A DNA stretch of 37,918 bases from NCBI GenBank assembly GCA_031263035.1, contig JAISGP010000084.1:1-37918 (forward strand), given 5' to 3'. Position numbers and translations under genes: made by a program. This document shows positions 1-8,684 of the stretch, piece by piece. The stretch is from Lachnospiraceae bacterium. GTDB lineage: Bacteria > Bacillota > Clostridia > Lachnospirales > Lachnospiraceae. Under the pieces are notes generated by a model. It was not told the origin of the DNA. It ran no database searches and worked only from the letters and a program-made list of their open reading frames with translations. Every line of letters begins with the position of its first letter. The first letter of the stretch is position 1.

Positions 1-36
1 GCGTTCATCCTGAGCCAGGATCAAACTCTCGTTTAA
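1..36 (-). rRNA. 16S ribosomal RNA, 5' end only
   Basis: Read on the minus strand, the first 30 bases are the universal start of bacterial 16S rRNA (AGAGTTTGATCCTGGCTCAG, then GATGAACGC). Counting back from the Escherichia coli numbering, in which AGAGTTTG begins at base 8, puts the mature 5' end near position 36. The gene runs off the left edge, so only its start is present. It reads in the same direction as alaS upstream. The two promoters at 261-289 and 379-407 drive it through a leader of about 220 bases. Confidence 0.97.
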
Positions 37-260
37 AGTTTTGATTCTATTTTCAGGAAGACTCTAGCTTCCTAATTTCCCGTTTTACTGTTTCTTTTGG
101 GTTGATGAATTTCTTCATCATTGTTCTGAAATTTTACTCTGCATCTTAGTCTTCAGAAGAACTAAAATGCTTTCGAAATTTTCAGGGTTGTTGTCTATGA
201 TTTAGTTATCAAGGTTCTGTCTTTAATTCTTTGTTTCTCTGCCTCAAGGACAGCTTAAAC

Positions 261-289
261 ATAATAGCATTTTCTCTCTAAACTGTCAA
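261..289 (-). promoter_or_regulatory. rRNA operon promoter P2 (proximal)
   Basis: On the minus strand TTGACA (284-289) is followed by a 17-base spacer and TATTAT (261-266), with an A/T-rich tract upstream that could act as an UP element. Transcription would start near 254, about 220 bases before the mature 16S end. The leader carries a sequence at 205-218 (minus strand AGAACCTTGATAAC) that resembles a boxA antitermination site, though this match is weak. Confidence 0.85.
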
Positions 290-378
290 GAAGAAATTTA
301 AGAAATTTTGATTTTTTTTACTGTGTAAATCTTGGTTCATTTCTTGGTTTTTCTCCGCTGCTTTTCGACAGCTTGACT

Positions 379-407
379 ATATTATCATTCAATGGTGAAA
401 CTGTCAA
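379..407 (-). promoter_or_regulatory. rRNA operon promoter P1 (distal)
   Basis: On the minus strand TTGACA (402-407), a 17-base spacer and TAATAT (379-384). The -35 region and the bases around it (AAATTTCTT, one variable base, then TTGACAGTTT) are nearly the same as in the second promoter 118 bases downstream. Tandem, near-identical promoters are usual for Firmicutes rRNA operons. Confidence 0.85.
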
Positions 408-460
408 TAAGAAATTTTAGTTTTTTTGTGTATAAAGTGTGGCTAATATATGCTAGGAAA

Positions 461-509
461 ACAAACAACAAAATCTTGTGGTTCTTCAAAAAAGTAACCA
501 CAAGATTTT
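461..509 (-). terminator. Rho-independent terminator, probably of alaS
   Basis: A perfect 14-bp stem (470-483 with 496-509, AAAATCTTGTGGTT) encloses a 12-base loop. On the minus strand it is followed by a T-rich run (461-469). It lies about 200 bases past the alaS stop and just before rRNA promoter P1, so it would insulate the rRNA operon. The plus-strand side also has T-rich sequence, so it may work in both directions. The stretch 521-713 between it and alaS is AT-rich and I see nothing else in it. Confidence 0.75.
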
Positions 510-713
510 TGCTTTTCTAATTATTTTTCAATATCTTAATTTTTTAAGTTTATGTATTACAAAATATATAATTTTATTTATTAAGTCTCTTTAGTACATA
601 TAAAATACAATCAATGCTTCTAATCATTAAAAAAATAATCAGACATACATATGAATAATACAACTTAACTCGCAAAATGTATTAAATAATTTCAATATTC
701 AAGTAATACAATT

Positions 714-3356
714 TTATCCTAACTGGCTATCAAGGATACCTTTTACTTCTTCAAGAGCTTTATCTATTCCTTCTGGGTTTTTACCACCAGCTTGAGCCAT
801 TGATGGACGTCCACCGCCACCACCGCCAACAAAACCTGCGATACCTTTTATAAGATTTCCTGCATGGGCGCCTTTAGATACAGCACCATCAGTAGCCATA
901 ACTACAATGTTTACTTTACCGTCATTATCTGAAAGTAAAACTACAACACCATCTCCAAGCTTATTCTTTAATTCATCTCCCATGTCACGAAGTCCATTCA
1001 TGTCAATTCCGGAGATTTTATTTGCAAGAAGTTTTACTCCTTTGATTTCTACAACTGTATCCATCAAGTCAGAAGCAGCTTCTTTAGCTTGTTTGGCTTT
1101 TAAGCTTTCAACTTCAGATTTTAACGTTTTAACTTCATTTTGAAGAGATTTTATTCTTTCCCCTAATTTATCTGGAGTTGTTTTAAGTAAACCTGAATCT
1201 TCAATTATTTTGTTTTCTAATTCTTCAAAATAATCAAAAAGTCCTTTACTGGTAAGTGCTTCAATACGTCTAACACCTGAAGCAACTCCAGTTTCAGATA
1301 CAATCTTAAATGCTCCAATATCCCCAGTATTTCCTATGTGAGTACCACCGCAAAGTTCTTTAGAAAAATCTCCCATGGTAATTACACGAACAATTTTACC
1401 GTATTTTTCACCAAAAAGTGCTGCTGCTCCAGTCTTTCTAGCTTCTTCAAGAGGCATTTCTGTTGCAGTTACTTGCAAATGATTTTGAATTTGCTCATTT
1501 ACTAAATATTCAACTTTTTTAATTTCTTCTTTTGTCATTGGTTGGAAATGTGTAAAGTCAAAGCGTAGTCTCTTACTGTCTACAAATGAACCAGCCTGTT
1601 CAACATGAGTTCCCAAAACTGTTCTAAGAGATTTCTGTAGCAAATGAGTAGCTGAATGATTACGTCCAGCTAATTGGCGACGTTTTACATCAATAGCAAG
1701 TTCTACTTCTTCACCATCTTCAAATTTTCCACTTTCAACATAACCTACATGACCAATTTTATTGCCAAGAAGTTTGATTACATCCGTAACGATGAATTTT
1801 CCTCCATTTGCACCGGTTATAACACCTGTATCGTTAGCCTGTCCACCACTTGTTGCATAAAATGGTGTTTCTTCAACAAAGATAGTTCCCTTGTCTCCTT
1901 CTTCAAGAATTCCAAGAATTTCTTTCTCTGTTGTCATGGCTTTAATAGGTGATTTATATGTATAATTCGTATAACCAACGAATTTGCTTGATAGACTTGG
2001 GTCTAATTCTTCATATACAGTCGCATCATGACCCATATAATTAGTAACAGCACGGGCTTCACGAGCAGTCTGTCTTTGATGTTCCATAGCAGTCTTAAAG
2101 CCTTCTTCATCAACTGTCATGTTTTTGTCTTCAAGAATTTCTTTAGTTAAATCAATAGGAAAACCATATGTATCATAAAGTTTGAATCCATCTTCACCTG
2201 ATAATTTCGTTTTACCATTTTTTTCTAATTCTGTTATTTTTTCTGATAAAATAGCTAGACCTTGGTCTAAAGTTTTACCAAAGGCTTCTTCTTCATTTGC
2301 AACAACTTTTAAAATAAAGTCTCTCTTATCTTCAAGAGATGGATATGCATCTTTTGAAGTTCTGATTACTTCTTCTGCCAATTCTACTAAAAAGCTTTCT
2401 GTTCTGCCTAAAAGTCTGCCATGACGACATGCACGACGGAGAAGTCTTCTAAGAACATATCCACGACCTTCATTTGATGGCATAATTCCGTCAGAAACCA
2501 TAAATACAACTGAACGAATGTGGTCAGTTATAACACGAATAGATACGTCCGTCTCTGGTTTTTCGTTATACTTTACACCCATAATACTGCAAACTAACTC
2601 ACGAAGGGCAAGGATAGTGTCAATATCAAACATGCTTTCAGCATCTTGAACAGCACAAGCGAGACGTTCTAAGCCCATACCTGTATCAATGTTTTTCTGG
2701 TCTAATTCAGTGTAATTTCCATTTCCATCATTATCAAATTGGGTGAAAACATTATTCCAGATTTCCATAAATCTGTCATCATCTTCACCAACAGTAGCAT
2801 TTGGATTGCCATTTCCATATTTTTCTCCACGATCATAATAAATCTCTGAACATGGACCACATGGACCTGATCCATGCTCCCAGAAATTATCTTCTTTTCC
2901 AAATTTAAAAATTCTTTCCTTTGGGATACCGATATCTTCATTCCAGATTTTAAAAGCTTCATCATCTTCAAGATAAACTGATGGATAAAGTCTATCTGGA
3001 TCAAATCCAATAACTTCTGTCAAAAACTCCCAAGACCACTCTAATGATTCTTTTTTAAAATAATCTCCAAAAGAGAAATTACCTAACATCTCAAAAAAAG
3101 TTCCATGACGTGCTGTCTTTCCAACATTTTCTATATCTCCTGTACGAATACACTTTTGGCAAGTTGCCATACGTACATTTGGTGGAATCTCCTGTCCTGT
3201 AAAATATGGCTTAAGTGGTGCCATACCTGAGTTAATAAGAAGTAAGCTATTGTCATTATGTGGTACAAGGGAATATGATGCATGACTTAAATGACCTTTA
3301 CTTTCAAAAAAATCTAAAAACAATTGTCTTAGTTCGTTAACACCTCTATATTTCAT
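714..3356 (-). CDS. alaS: Alanine--tRNA ligase (AlaRS)
   Basis: This cytoplasmic class II aminoacyl-tRNA synthetase attaches alanine to tRNA-Ala and hydrolyses mischarged Ser/Gly-tRNA. The 880-residue length is standard for the family. The N-terminal catalytic domain opens with NELRQLFLDFFESKGH and holds the motif 2 region near residues 84-95 (RHGTFFEMLGNFSFGDYF). The editing domain keeps its zinc ligands HSATH and CGGTH. A coiled coil leads to the glycine-rich C-Ala domain (GGGGGGRPSMAQAGG). The frame is open 29 codons further, to a TTG at 3443, but that codon lies in the -10 box of a consensus promoter. The ATG at 3356 has AAAGGA upstream and fits the family N-terminus. I see no T-box leader. 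It appears to be monocistronic. Confidence 0.97.
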   Translation of the reverse strand: MKYRGVNELRQLFLDFFESKGHLSHASYSLVPHNDNSLLLINSGMAPLKPYFTGQEIPPNVRMATCQKCIRTGDIENVGKTARHGTFFEMLGNFSFGDYFKKESLEWSWEFLTEVIGFDPDRLYPSVYLEDDEAFKIWNEDIGIPKERIFKFGKEDNFWEHGSGPCGPCSEIYYDRGEKYGNGNPNATVGEDDDRFMEIWNNVFTQFDNDGNGNYTELDQKNIDTGMGLERLACAVQDAESMFDIDTILALRELVCSIMGVKYNEKPETDVSIRVITDHIRSVVFMVSDGIMPSNEGRGYVLRRLLRRACRHGRLLGRTESFLVELAEEVIRTSKDAYPSLEDKRDFILKVVANEEEAFGKTLDQGLAILSEKITELEKNGKTKLSGEDGFKLYDTYGFPIDLTKEILEDKNMTVDEEGFKTAMEHQRQTAREARAVTNYMGHDATVYEELDPSLSSKFVGYTNYTYKSPIKAMTTEKEILGILEEGDKGTIFVEETPFYATSGGQANDTGVITGANGGKFIVTDVIKLLGNKIGHVGYVESGKFEDGEEVELAIDVKRRQLAGRNHSATHLLQKSLRTVLGTHVEQAGSFVDSKRLRFDFTHFQPMTKEEIKKVEYLVNEQIQNHLQVTATEMPLEEARKTGAAALFGEKYGKIVRVITMGDFSKELCGGTHIGNTGDIGAFKIVSETGVASGVRRIEALTSKGLFDYFEELENKIIEDSGLLKTTPDKLGERIKSLQNEVKTLKSEVESLKAKQAKEAASDLMDTVVEIKGVKLLANKISGIDMNGLRDMGDELKNKLGDGVVVLLSDNDGKVNIVVMATDGAVSKGAHAGNLIKGIAGFVGGGGGGRPSMAQAGGKNPEGIDKALEEVKGILDSQLG

Positions 3357-3442
3357 AATTGTCCTTTCTGTTCCCAAAAAACTGCAGAACTCATGATAAT
3401 CAATTTGCAAATACATTTTAATACAATGTGGATATTCAATCA

Positions 3443-3471
3443 ATTATATAAGCAAATTTACAATGTGTCAA
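3443..3471 (-). promoter_or_regulatory. alaS promoter, full consensus
   Basis: Minus strand: TTGACA (3466-3471), 17-base spacer, TATAAT (3443-3448). The expected start of transcription is near 3436, giving a leader of about 80 bases before the ATG at 3356. The leader has no AGGGUGG T-box signature, so amino-acid control by that route is not supported. Confidence 0.85.
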
Positions 3472-3570
3472 TTTTTAAAGGGCTTAAAATCTCTACTTCA
3501 CGAAAAAAAAATATTTTTACATATTTACTCAACTTCACAAAAGACACAGTTATAAATTTCTTATCATAGT

Positions 3571-3603
3571 ACAAAAAGAGGACATATCTTTTGCGATATG
3601 CCC
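3571..3603 (-). terminator. Rho-independent terminator of the HtrA-type protease gene
   Basis: Minus strand: GGGCATATC, a six-base loop, GATATGTCC (nine pairs, one G-U), then TCTTTTTGT. It lies about 95 bases after the protease stop codon and upstream of the alaS promoter. Confidence 0.8.
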
Positions 3604-3697
3604 TTAAATGAAAAGAAGAAGAAAATTTTATTATATCTAAAATAACTTATCCACTACACCCCTATAGCAAATATAGTTATTAGATAACGAATTTTAT

Positions 3698-5539
3698 TTA
3701 CTCGGTTTTAGCACCAAGTTTTACTGTTATTGTAGATTTCTCATATTGTCCATTACTTCCTGATGTAGACTGTATTGTAAGTTTAACTTTTTCACCTTTT
3801 TTATAATAGGTAAGTTGTTCTTGAAGAGAAGCCATATTGGTGATTGTTGAGCCCTCAAGGCCTGTTATAATGTCACCTTTTTTAAGACCTGCTTTTTCTG
3901 AACCGCTTCCATTTGCAACGCTACTTACGTAAACTCCAACTGGCATGTTGTACATCTGCGCAGCTTCTTCGTTTACATCAGCGCCTGTAATACCCAAGTA
4001 ACCTTGGTTAGCAGCACTAACTTTTTCTCTTGTAACTTGATTCATAAGTTTGTCAAAAATTTTACTAGCTTCATTTATAGGAATTGAATAACCCATTCCT
4101 TCAACTTCATCAGTTGCAATTTTGGCACTATTTATACCTATAACTGTTCCATTTGCATCTACAAGTGGACCACCTGAATTTCCAGGATTAATTGCTGCAT
4201 CTGTCTGAATAAGATTACCATTGTAATTCTCTAAAGTACGATCTTTAGCGGAAATAATACCCTCTGTTACAGATTGTCCATAACCTAAAGCATTACCAAT
4301 AGCTATGGCAGTTTCACCAACCTGAAGCTTTGAAGAATCTCCAAGAGTTGCAACTTTAATTTCCTTAAGTGTATCTGATTTAATATTTGAAAGTTTAACA
4401 GCCACAACTGCTAAATCACGATTTGAATCTGTGCCTTTAACTGAAGCCTTTACACTTTTACCATCTACAAATGTAACTGTAAGCTCATCAGAACCTTCAA
4501 CAACGTGATTGTTGGTTGCTATTAAAAGCTCTGAATCATTTTTAGCAATTATGAAACCTGAACCTACACTTTTACTCTTTTGTTCTTGAGATTGACCGAA
4601 GAAATTCTGAACCTCTTGAATACTCATATTTGTAATTGAAACAACTGAAGGCATTACATTTTTCGTAACTTGAGAAACATTTGACTTACCCTCGTCACTT
4701 GAACTAGTAGTAACTGCAGTTGCCTTTATAGCTGTTCCATCGGTTCCACCATTTCTCATTCTTGAAAATGCGCCACTAAATCCTAAAGCCGAGAAAACAC
4801 CTATTGCAAATACAAGAGCCCCACACACAAATCCTAATAAAAATCTATGCTGTCCCTTACTTTTCTTTTTATGTTCTTTACGCTTTACGCCATTGCCACC
4901 ATTTCCATTAGAGAAATCCCAAGTAGCATTAGAATATGAAGTATTATTTCTAGAACCCTGATTTAAACTCTCATCCATATTAACAGTAGAACCATTATAT
5001 GTCTCTGAATTTCTATTTTCATTACTTGAAGGATTTGAATTGCTGTAACCATTATTTTCACTTGATGAATTTAAATTACTATAACTATTATTCTCATTTG
5101 TTGAATTTAAATTACTATAATGATTATTCTCACTTGTTGAATTCAAATTACTATAACCGTTATTCTCACTTGTTGAATTTAAATTGCTATAACCATTGCT
5201 CTCATTTGTAGAGTTTAAGTTACTATAATGATTATTATCACCTGTCGAATTTAAATTACTATAACTCTTATTCTCACTTGTTGAATTTAAATTACTATAA
5301 CTGTTATTCTCACTTGATGAATTTAAATTACTATAACCATTATTATCACTCGATGAATTTAAATTACTATAACCGTTATTCTCACTTGTTGAATTTAAAT
5401 TACTATAACCATTATTATCACTTGTTGAATTTAAATTACTATAACTGTTATTCTCATTTGTTGAATTTAAGTTACTATAACCATTATCTTCCTTTGATGA
5501 ATTCTCTCCATCTTTATACTCATTGTCTTTATCAAACAT
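3698..5539 (-). CDS. htrA: Membrane-anchored HtrA/DegP-type serine protease with Asn-rich repeat tail
   Basis: A surface quality-control protease of the S1C family. Residues 1-164 are a cytoplasmic tail with twelve 12-residue repeats of the type YSNLNSTSENNG. A low-complexity stretch and a basic patch (KRKEHKKKSK) follow, then one membrane helix at about 232-257. The trypsin-like domain has the full triad: His345 (in TNNHVV), Asp375 (SNRDLAVV) and Ser455 (NPGNSGGPL). One PDZ domain occupies about 513-590. Family members have a short or moderate N-terminal tail; this one is unusually long. The ATG at 5539 has GGAGG seven bases upstream. It is probably transcribed alone, with a terminator at 3571-3603. 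Substrates cannot be told from sequence. Confidence 0.93.
   Translation of the reverse strand: MFDKDNEYKDGENSSKEDNGYSNLNSTNENNSYSNLNSTSDNNGYSNLNSTSENNGYSNLNSSSDNNGYSNLNSSSENNSYSNLNSTSENKSYSNLNSTGDNNHYSNLNSTNESNGYSNLNSTSENNGYSNLNSTSENNHYSNLNSTNENNSYSNLNSSSENNGYSNSNPSSNENRNSETYNGSTVNMDESLNQGSRNNTSYSNATWDFSNGNGGNGVKRKEHKKKSKGQHRFLLGFVCGALVFAIGVFSALGFSGAFSRMRNGGTDGTAIKATAVTTSSSDEGKSNVSQVTKNVMPSVVSITNMSIQEVQNFFGQSQEQKSKSVGSGFIIAKNDSELLIATNNHVVEGSDELTVTFVDGKSVKASVKGTDSNRDLAVVAVKLSNIKSDTLKEIKVATLGDSSKLQVGETAIAIGNALGYGQSVTEGIISAKDRTLENYNGNLIQTDAAINPGNSGGPLVDANGTVIGINSAKIATDEVEGMGYSIPINEASKIFDKLMNQVTREKVSAANQGYLGITGADVNEEAAQMYNMPVGVYVSSVANGSGSEKAGLKKGDIITGLEGSTITNMASLQEQLTYYKKGEKVKLTIQSTSGSNGQYEKSTITVKLGAKTE
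5048..5479 (-). repeat. Twelve 36-bp tandem repeats inside the HtrA gene
   Basis: Codons 21-164 form twelve in-frame 36-bp units encoding YSNLNS(T/S)(S/N/G)(E/D)NN(G/S/H), plus one decayed unit after them. Units differ by a few bases, mostly in codons 7-9 and 12. Because the unit is a multiple of three, gain or loss of copies would change tail length without breaking the frame. Confidence 0.95.
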
Positions 5540-5707
5540 AGGATTACCTCCAAATATATTATCTATTTTCTTTTGACTATGTTGAAAGTATACTTTTCCA
5601 ATGTGAGAGTTAGGTGAAGGTCATCTATAAATCACATGAGAAAATTAAAAACTAAATGTTAACATAACCTCCCCCTCCACCAATATTTAAATATATAAAA
5701 ACTACTT

Positions 5708-5760
5708 AAATATATTATTCTAAGTCCATCGTGTAATTTTCCTTTTTGAATAATATTGGC
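5708..5760. repeat. Palindromic element, short copy 1 (internally deleted)
   Basis: A small palindrome with TATTATTC (713-720 of this kilobase) pairing with GAATAATA (748-755). Its left part, AAGTCCATCGTGTAATTTTC, aligns with the left inner arm of the large element at 5780-5961 (AAGACCATAGCGCAATTTTC). It looks like an internally deleted relative. It is the most decayed of the three. Confidence 0.5.
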
Positions 5761-5779
5761 TTAAACATACATATATGAT

Positions 5780-5961
5780 AAAAACTGGATATATATAATA
5801 TTTCAAGACCATAGCGCAATTTTCGTTAGTTCGGAACACGATGCAGGAGGCTACCGACGCCTGTTTGAGCGATAGCGAGTTTGCCAAAGGTAGCCTCGCC
5901 ATTTGCGAGTGTGAGAACTAGAAAATAAGCGTGTCTGAAATATTATATATATCCAGTTTTT
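5780..5961. repeat. Large palindromic element (MITE-like), 182 bp
   Basis: The ends are perfect 26-bp inverted repeats (5780-5805 and 5936-5961, AAAAACTGGATATATATAAT and six more bases). Inside are a looser inverted pair (about 5811-5831 with 5915-5935) and a perfect nine-pair GAGGCTACC/GGTAGCCTC (847-855 with 889-897). The core is clearly more GC-rich than the surrounding DNA. No credible protein is encoded. Both strands end in T runs after the stem, so it may also stop transcription in both directions. It could be a non-autonomous mobile element or a structured RNA. Confidence 0.75.
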
Positions 5962-5980
5962 CATAAAATATATAAAAAAG

Positions 5981-6028
5981 TCAAATACACTATTCCAGAA
6001 ATACGCGTGTCTAGAATAATATATTTGA
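5981..6028. repeat. Palindromic element, short copy 3; possible terminator of the ATPase gene
   Basis: A 19-bp inverted repeat (5981-5999 with 6010-6028), three mismatches of which are all G-U compatible, around a ten-base loop. The loop and right arm (AATACGCGTGTCT) match the right inner arm of the 182-bp element (AATAAGCGTGTCT), so it is an internally deleted relative. On the minus strand the stem is followed by CTTTTTTATA, 30 bases after the ATPase stop, so it probably acts as that gene's terminator. Confidence 0.65.
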
Positions 6029-6058
6029 CCAATTTTTCTCTTATATTTACTTTATATC

Positions 6059-8605
6059 CTACTTCTTATTAAATTTAAAGATTGCCTTCATCCCCTGTAT
6101 CACAGGCAAATTAGCAAGTGCAAGTCCATAAACAATTCCAAGATGTGCCAAATCTAGGCTTTCCACCTTAAACACCCCTTGAAGTGCAGGAACAGTAACA
6201 ACCGAAGTAATTAAAACTAATCCAAGTAAAAATGCTCCAATTAGGAATTTGTTGTTGAAAAATTTCCTTGTAAAAATCACAGGGCGATTTGATTTGCAAT
6301 TAAAACCATGAACAAGACGACTTGTACAAAGCACCGCAAATGCCATAGTCATAGCTAAAGTATGGTCACCCTCACCTAAACCAATCATGTATGCAATTGC
6401 AGTCATACAAGCAATTACAAATCCCTCTGTACCAATGCGAGTAAGGAAAATACGAGTTAAAATCCCTTCGTTGCGAGGACGTGGCTTATCCTTCATAACT
6501 TCAGAAGTTGGTGGCTCAAGACCAAGAGCAATAGCCGGCAAACTATCTGTTAGTAAGTTTATAAACAGTAGATGAACAGGTGCAAATGGTACCGGCAAAC
6601 TAAGGAGCGAAGCATAAAGAATTACTAGAATTCCTGCAAAATTTCCAGAAAGCAAAAATTGAATTGCAAATTTAATATTCTGATAAACATTTCTACCATT
6701 TTCAACAGCCTTTACAATTGTAGCAAAATTATCATCTGTTAATACCATTGAAGAAGCATCTTTCGAAACCTCTGTTCCGGTAATGCCCATTGCAACACCG
6801 ATATCAGCTTGCTTAAGAGCCGGGGCGTCATTAACACCATCTCCTGTCATAGAAACAACATTTCCAAGTTCTTGCCAAGCACGAACAATACGAATCTTAT
6901 GTTCCGGAGAAACACGAGCATAAACACTAATCTTTGGAACAAATTCCTTTAACTCATCATCAGTCATATCTTCAATAACCGAACCTTCTACTGCTTCACT
7001 TTCATCCTCTAAAATACCAATACGCTTTGCAATGGCAGCGGCAGTAATCTTGTGATCCCCAGTAATCATGATAGGACGAATTCCTGCCATTTTACATTCC
7101 ATAACAGCGGCACGACTTTCCTCTCTTGGAGGATCCATCATAGCAATCAAGCCCACAAAAGTAAGTTCATTTTCATCTTCAAAAGCAATATCTGCCTCTT
7201 CGCCTACATGCTTATATGCAAATGCTAAAACTCTTAAACCATTTCGACTATACTCCAGATTTTGAGAAATAATTTTAGCCTTATCATCTTCGTTAAACTC
7301 TCTATCAGAATCCCCAATACGAATTCTTGTAATTCTATCTAAAAGTACATCTACAGCACCCTTAACAATCATAATATATCTGCCACCATAAGGATGGGCT
7401 GTACTCATAAGCTTTCTATCACTGTCAAAAGGAATCTCTGCAAATCTTTTATAATCATCTCTTACATTATCAACTGAAATCCCAAGATTGGTTGCAAGGT
7501 TTATAAGAGCTGTTTCAGTTGGGTCACCAATCTCTTTTCCATCTTTATTTGTAGAATCGTTATTCAACATAGAAAAATGAAGAAGTAACTTTTCATTTGG
7601 AACTTTTAAATCAATCTTATCTACCGGTATATCTTTTCCATCAATATAATAATGCTCAACTGTCATTTTATTTTGGGTGAGAGTACCTGTTTTATCAGAG
7701 CAAATTATAGAAACTGAACCCAACCCTTCAACAGCTTGAAGCTTTCTAATAATCGCTCCTTCTTCTGCCATCCTTTGAGTTCCAAAAGATAAAACTATAG
7801 TAACAATGGAACTTAATGCCTCTGGAATAGCCGCAACTGCTAAAGCAACTGCAAATAAAAAGGCATCTAATATTTTACCACCTTGTAGTACATTTAATCC
7901 AAATATAATACTGCAAAGAATTAAAATACCAATTCCAAGTTTTTTACCAAAATCATTTAGACTTATTTGCAAAGGTGTAAGTTTATTTTGAGCTGTTTTT
8001 AATAGTGTGGCAATCTTGCCCACTTCTGTTTCCATGGCAATGCCTATGACTTCATATGTTCCACGACCATATGTGGCAAAGCTTCCTGAAAAGACAGAAT
8101 CCGTTCTGTCACCAAGAGCTGCACTTTCTGAAACAGGATCCATAGACTTTTCAACCGGCACTGATTCCCCAGTTAAAGCACTTTCGTCTACTTTTAAACC
8201 GGCAACTGATAAAAGCTTTCCGTCTGCAACAATACTGTCACCAGCTTCCACAAGGACCTCGTCACCAATAGTAACCTCTCTTGCAGGAATTAGCATGGTA
8301 ACCCCGTCACGAATAACTTTAGCTTCAGGGGCAGATAACTTTTTCAAGCTATCCAAACTTTGTTGAGCCTTAATAGTCTGTACCGTTCCAAGAATTGCAT
8401 TAATAGTTATAACAATTAAAATTACAATTGTACTTTCTACATCTCCTAAAGCTCCCGCAACAATCGCTGCAATTATAAGTATTATTACTAGAAAATCCTT
8501 AAATTGTTCTAGAAATATTCCAAATAAACTTTTTCTCTTTTCTTCTACTAATTCATTAGGTCCATATTTTTCTTGATTGATTTTTGCCTGTTGATTTGTA
8601 AGCAT
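6059..8605 (-). CDS. P-type Ca2+-transporting ATPase (P2A type)
   Basis: An 848-residue cation pump of the P2A (SERCA/PMR1) class, which exports Ca2+ with ATP hydrolysis. Signatures occur in order: cation-ATPase N-terminus; TGES at 145-148 (dephosphorylation loop); PEAL at 261-264 in helix M4; the phosphorylated Asp304 in DKTGTLTQNK; KGA at 415-417 (nucleotide binding); TGD at 515-517; TGDGVNDAPA from 587; and NLLTD at 683-687 in helix M6. The M4 and M6 motifs match the Ca2+ site of SERCA (PEGL, NLVTDG) more than Na+/K+ or heavy-metal pumps. Ten membrane helices are plausible. The ATG has GGAAGG upstream. Mn2+ transport cannot be ruled out. Confidence 0.93.
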   Translation of the reverse strand: MLTNQQAKINQEKYGPNELVEEKRKSLFGIFLEQFKDFLVIILIIAAIVAGALGDVESTIVILIVITINAILGTVQTIKAQQSLDSLKKLSAPEAKVIRDGVTMLIPAREVTIGDEVLVEAGDSIVADGKLLSVAGLKVDESALTGESVPVEKSMDPVSESAALGDRTDSVFSGSFATYGRGTYEVIGIAMETEVGKIATLLKTAQNKLTPLQISLNDFGKKLGIGILILCSIIFGLNVLQGGKILDAFLFAVALAVAAIPEALSSIVTIVLSFGTQRMAEEGAIIRKLQAVEGLGSVSIICSDKTGTLTQNKMTVEHYYIDGKDIPVDKIDLKVPNEKLLLHFSMLNNDSTNKDGKEIGDPTETALINLATNLGISVDNVRDDYKRFAEIPFDSDRKLMSTAHPYGGRYIMIVKGAVDVLLDRITRIRIGDSDREFNEDDKAKIISQNLEYSRNGLRVLAFAYKHVGEEADIAFEDENELTFVGLIAMMDPPREESRAAVMECKMAGIRPIMITGDHKITAAAIAKRIGILEDESEAVEGSVIEDMTDDELKEFVPKISVYARVSPEHKIRIVRAWQELGNVVSMTGDGVNDAPALKQADIGVAMGITGTEVSKDASSMVLTDDNFATIVKAVENGRNVYQNIKFAIQFLLSGNFAGILVILYASLLSLPVPFAPVHLLFINLLTDSLPAIALGLEPPTSEVMKDKPRPRNEGILTRIFLTRIGTEGFVIACMTAIAYMIGLGEGDHTLAMTMAFAVLCTSRLVHGFNCKSNRPVIFTRKFFNNKFLIGAFLLGLVLITSVVTVPALQGVFKVESLDLAHLGIVYGLALANLPVIQGMKAIFKFNKK

Positions 8606-8684
8606 AGCTTCCTTCCTTTATAAAAAAATTTTAACCTGTATATACTACTGTATTAAAGTTAATTTGATGTGAATATAACTTTAT

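Noticed and set aside
2702..3010. A 102-codon minus-strand frame inside alaS in another frame
   Set aside because: It overlaps an intact alaS catalytic domain and reads as a Met/Ile-rich frameshifted shadow.
3357..3436. A T-box riboswitch before alaS
   Set aside because: Such leaders are common for synthetase genes in this group, but the leader is only about 80 bases and lacks the AGGGUGGNACCGCG core.
4999..5541. Plus-strand frames with repeated LNYYNxYSHL
   Set aside because: They are the complement of the 36-bp repeats in the HtrA gene and have no ribosome sites.
5720..5902. A 60-codon minus-strand frame in the gap between the protease and ATPase genes
   Set aside because: It lies almost wholly within the palindromic elements, has no ribosome site and no protein-like pattern; the DNA palindrome explains it.
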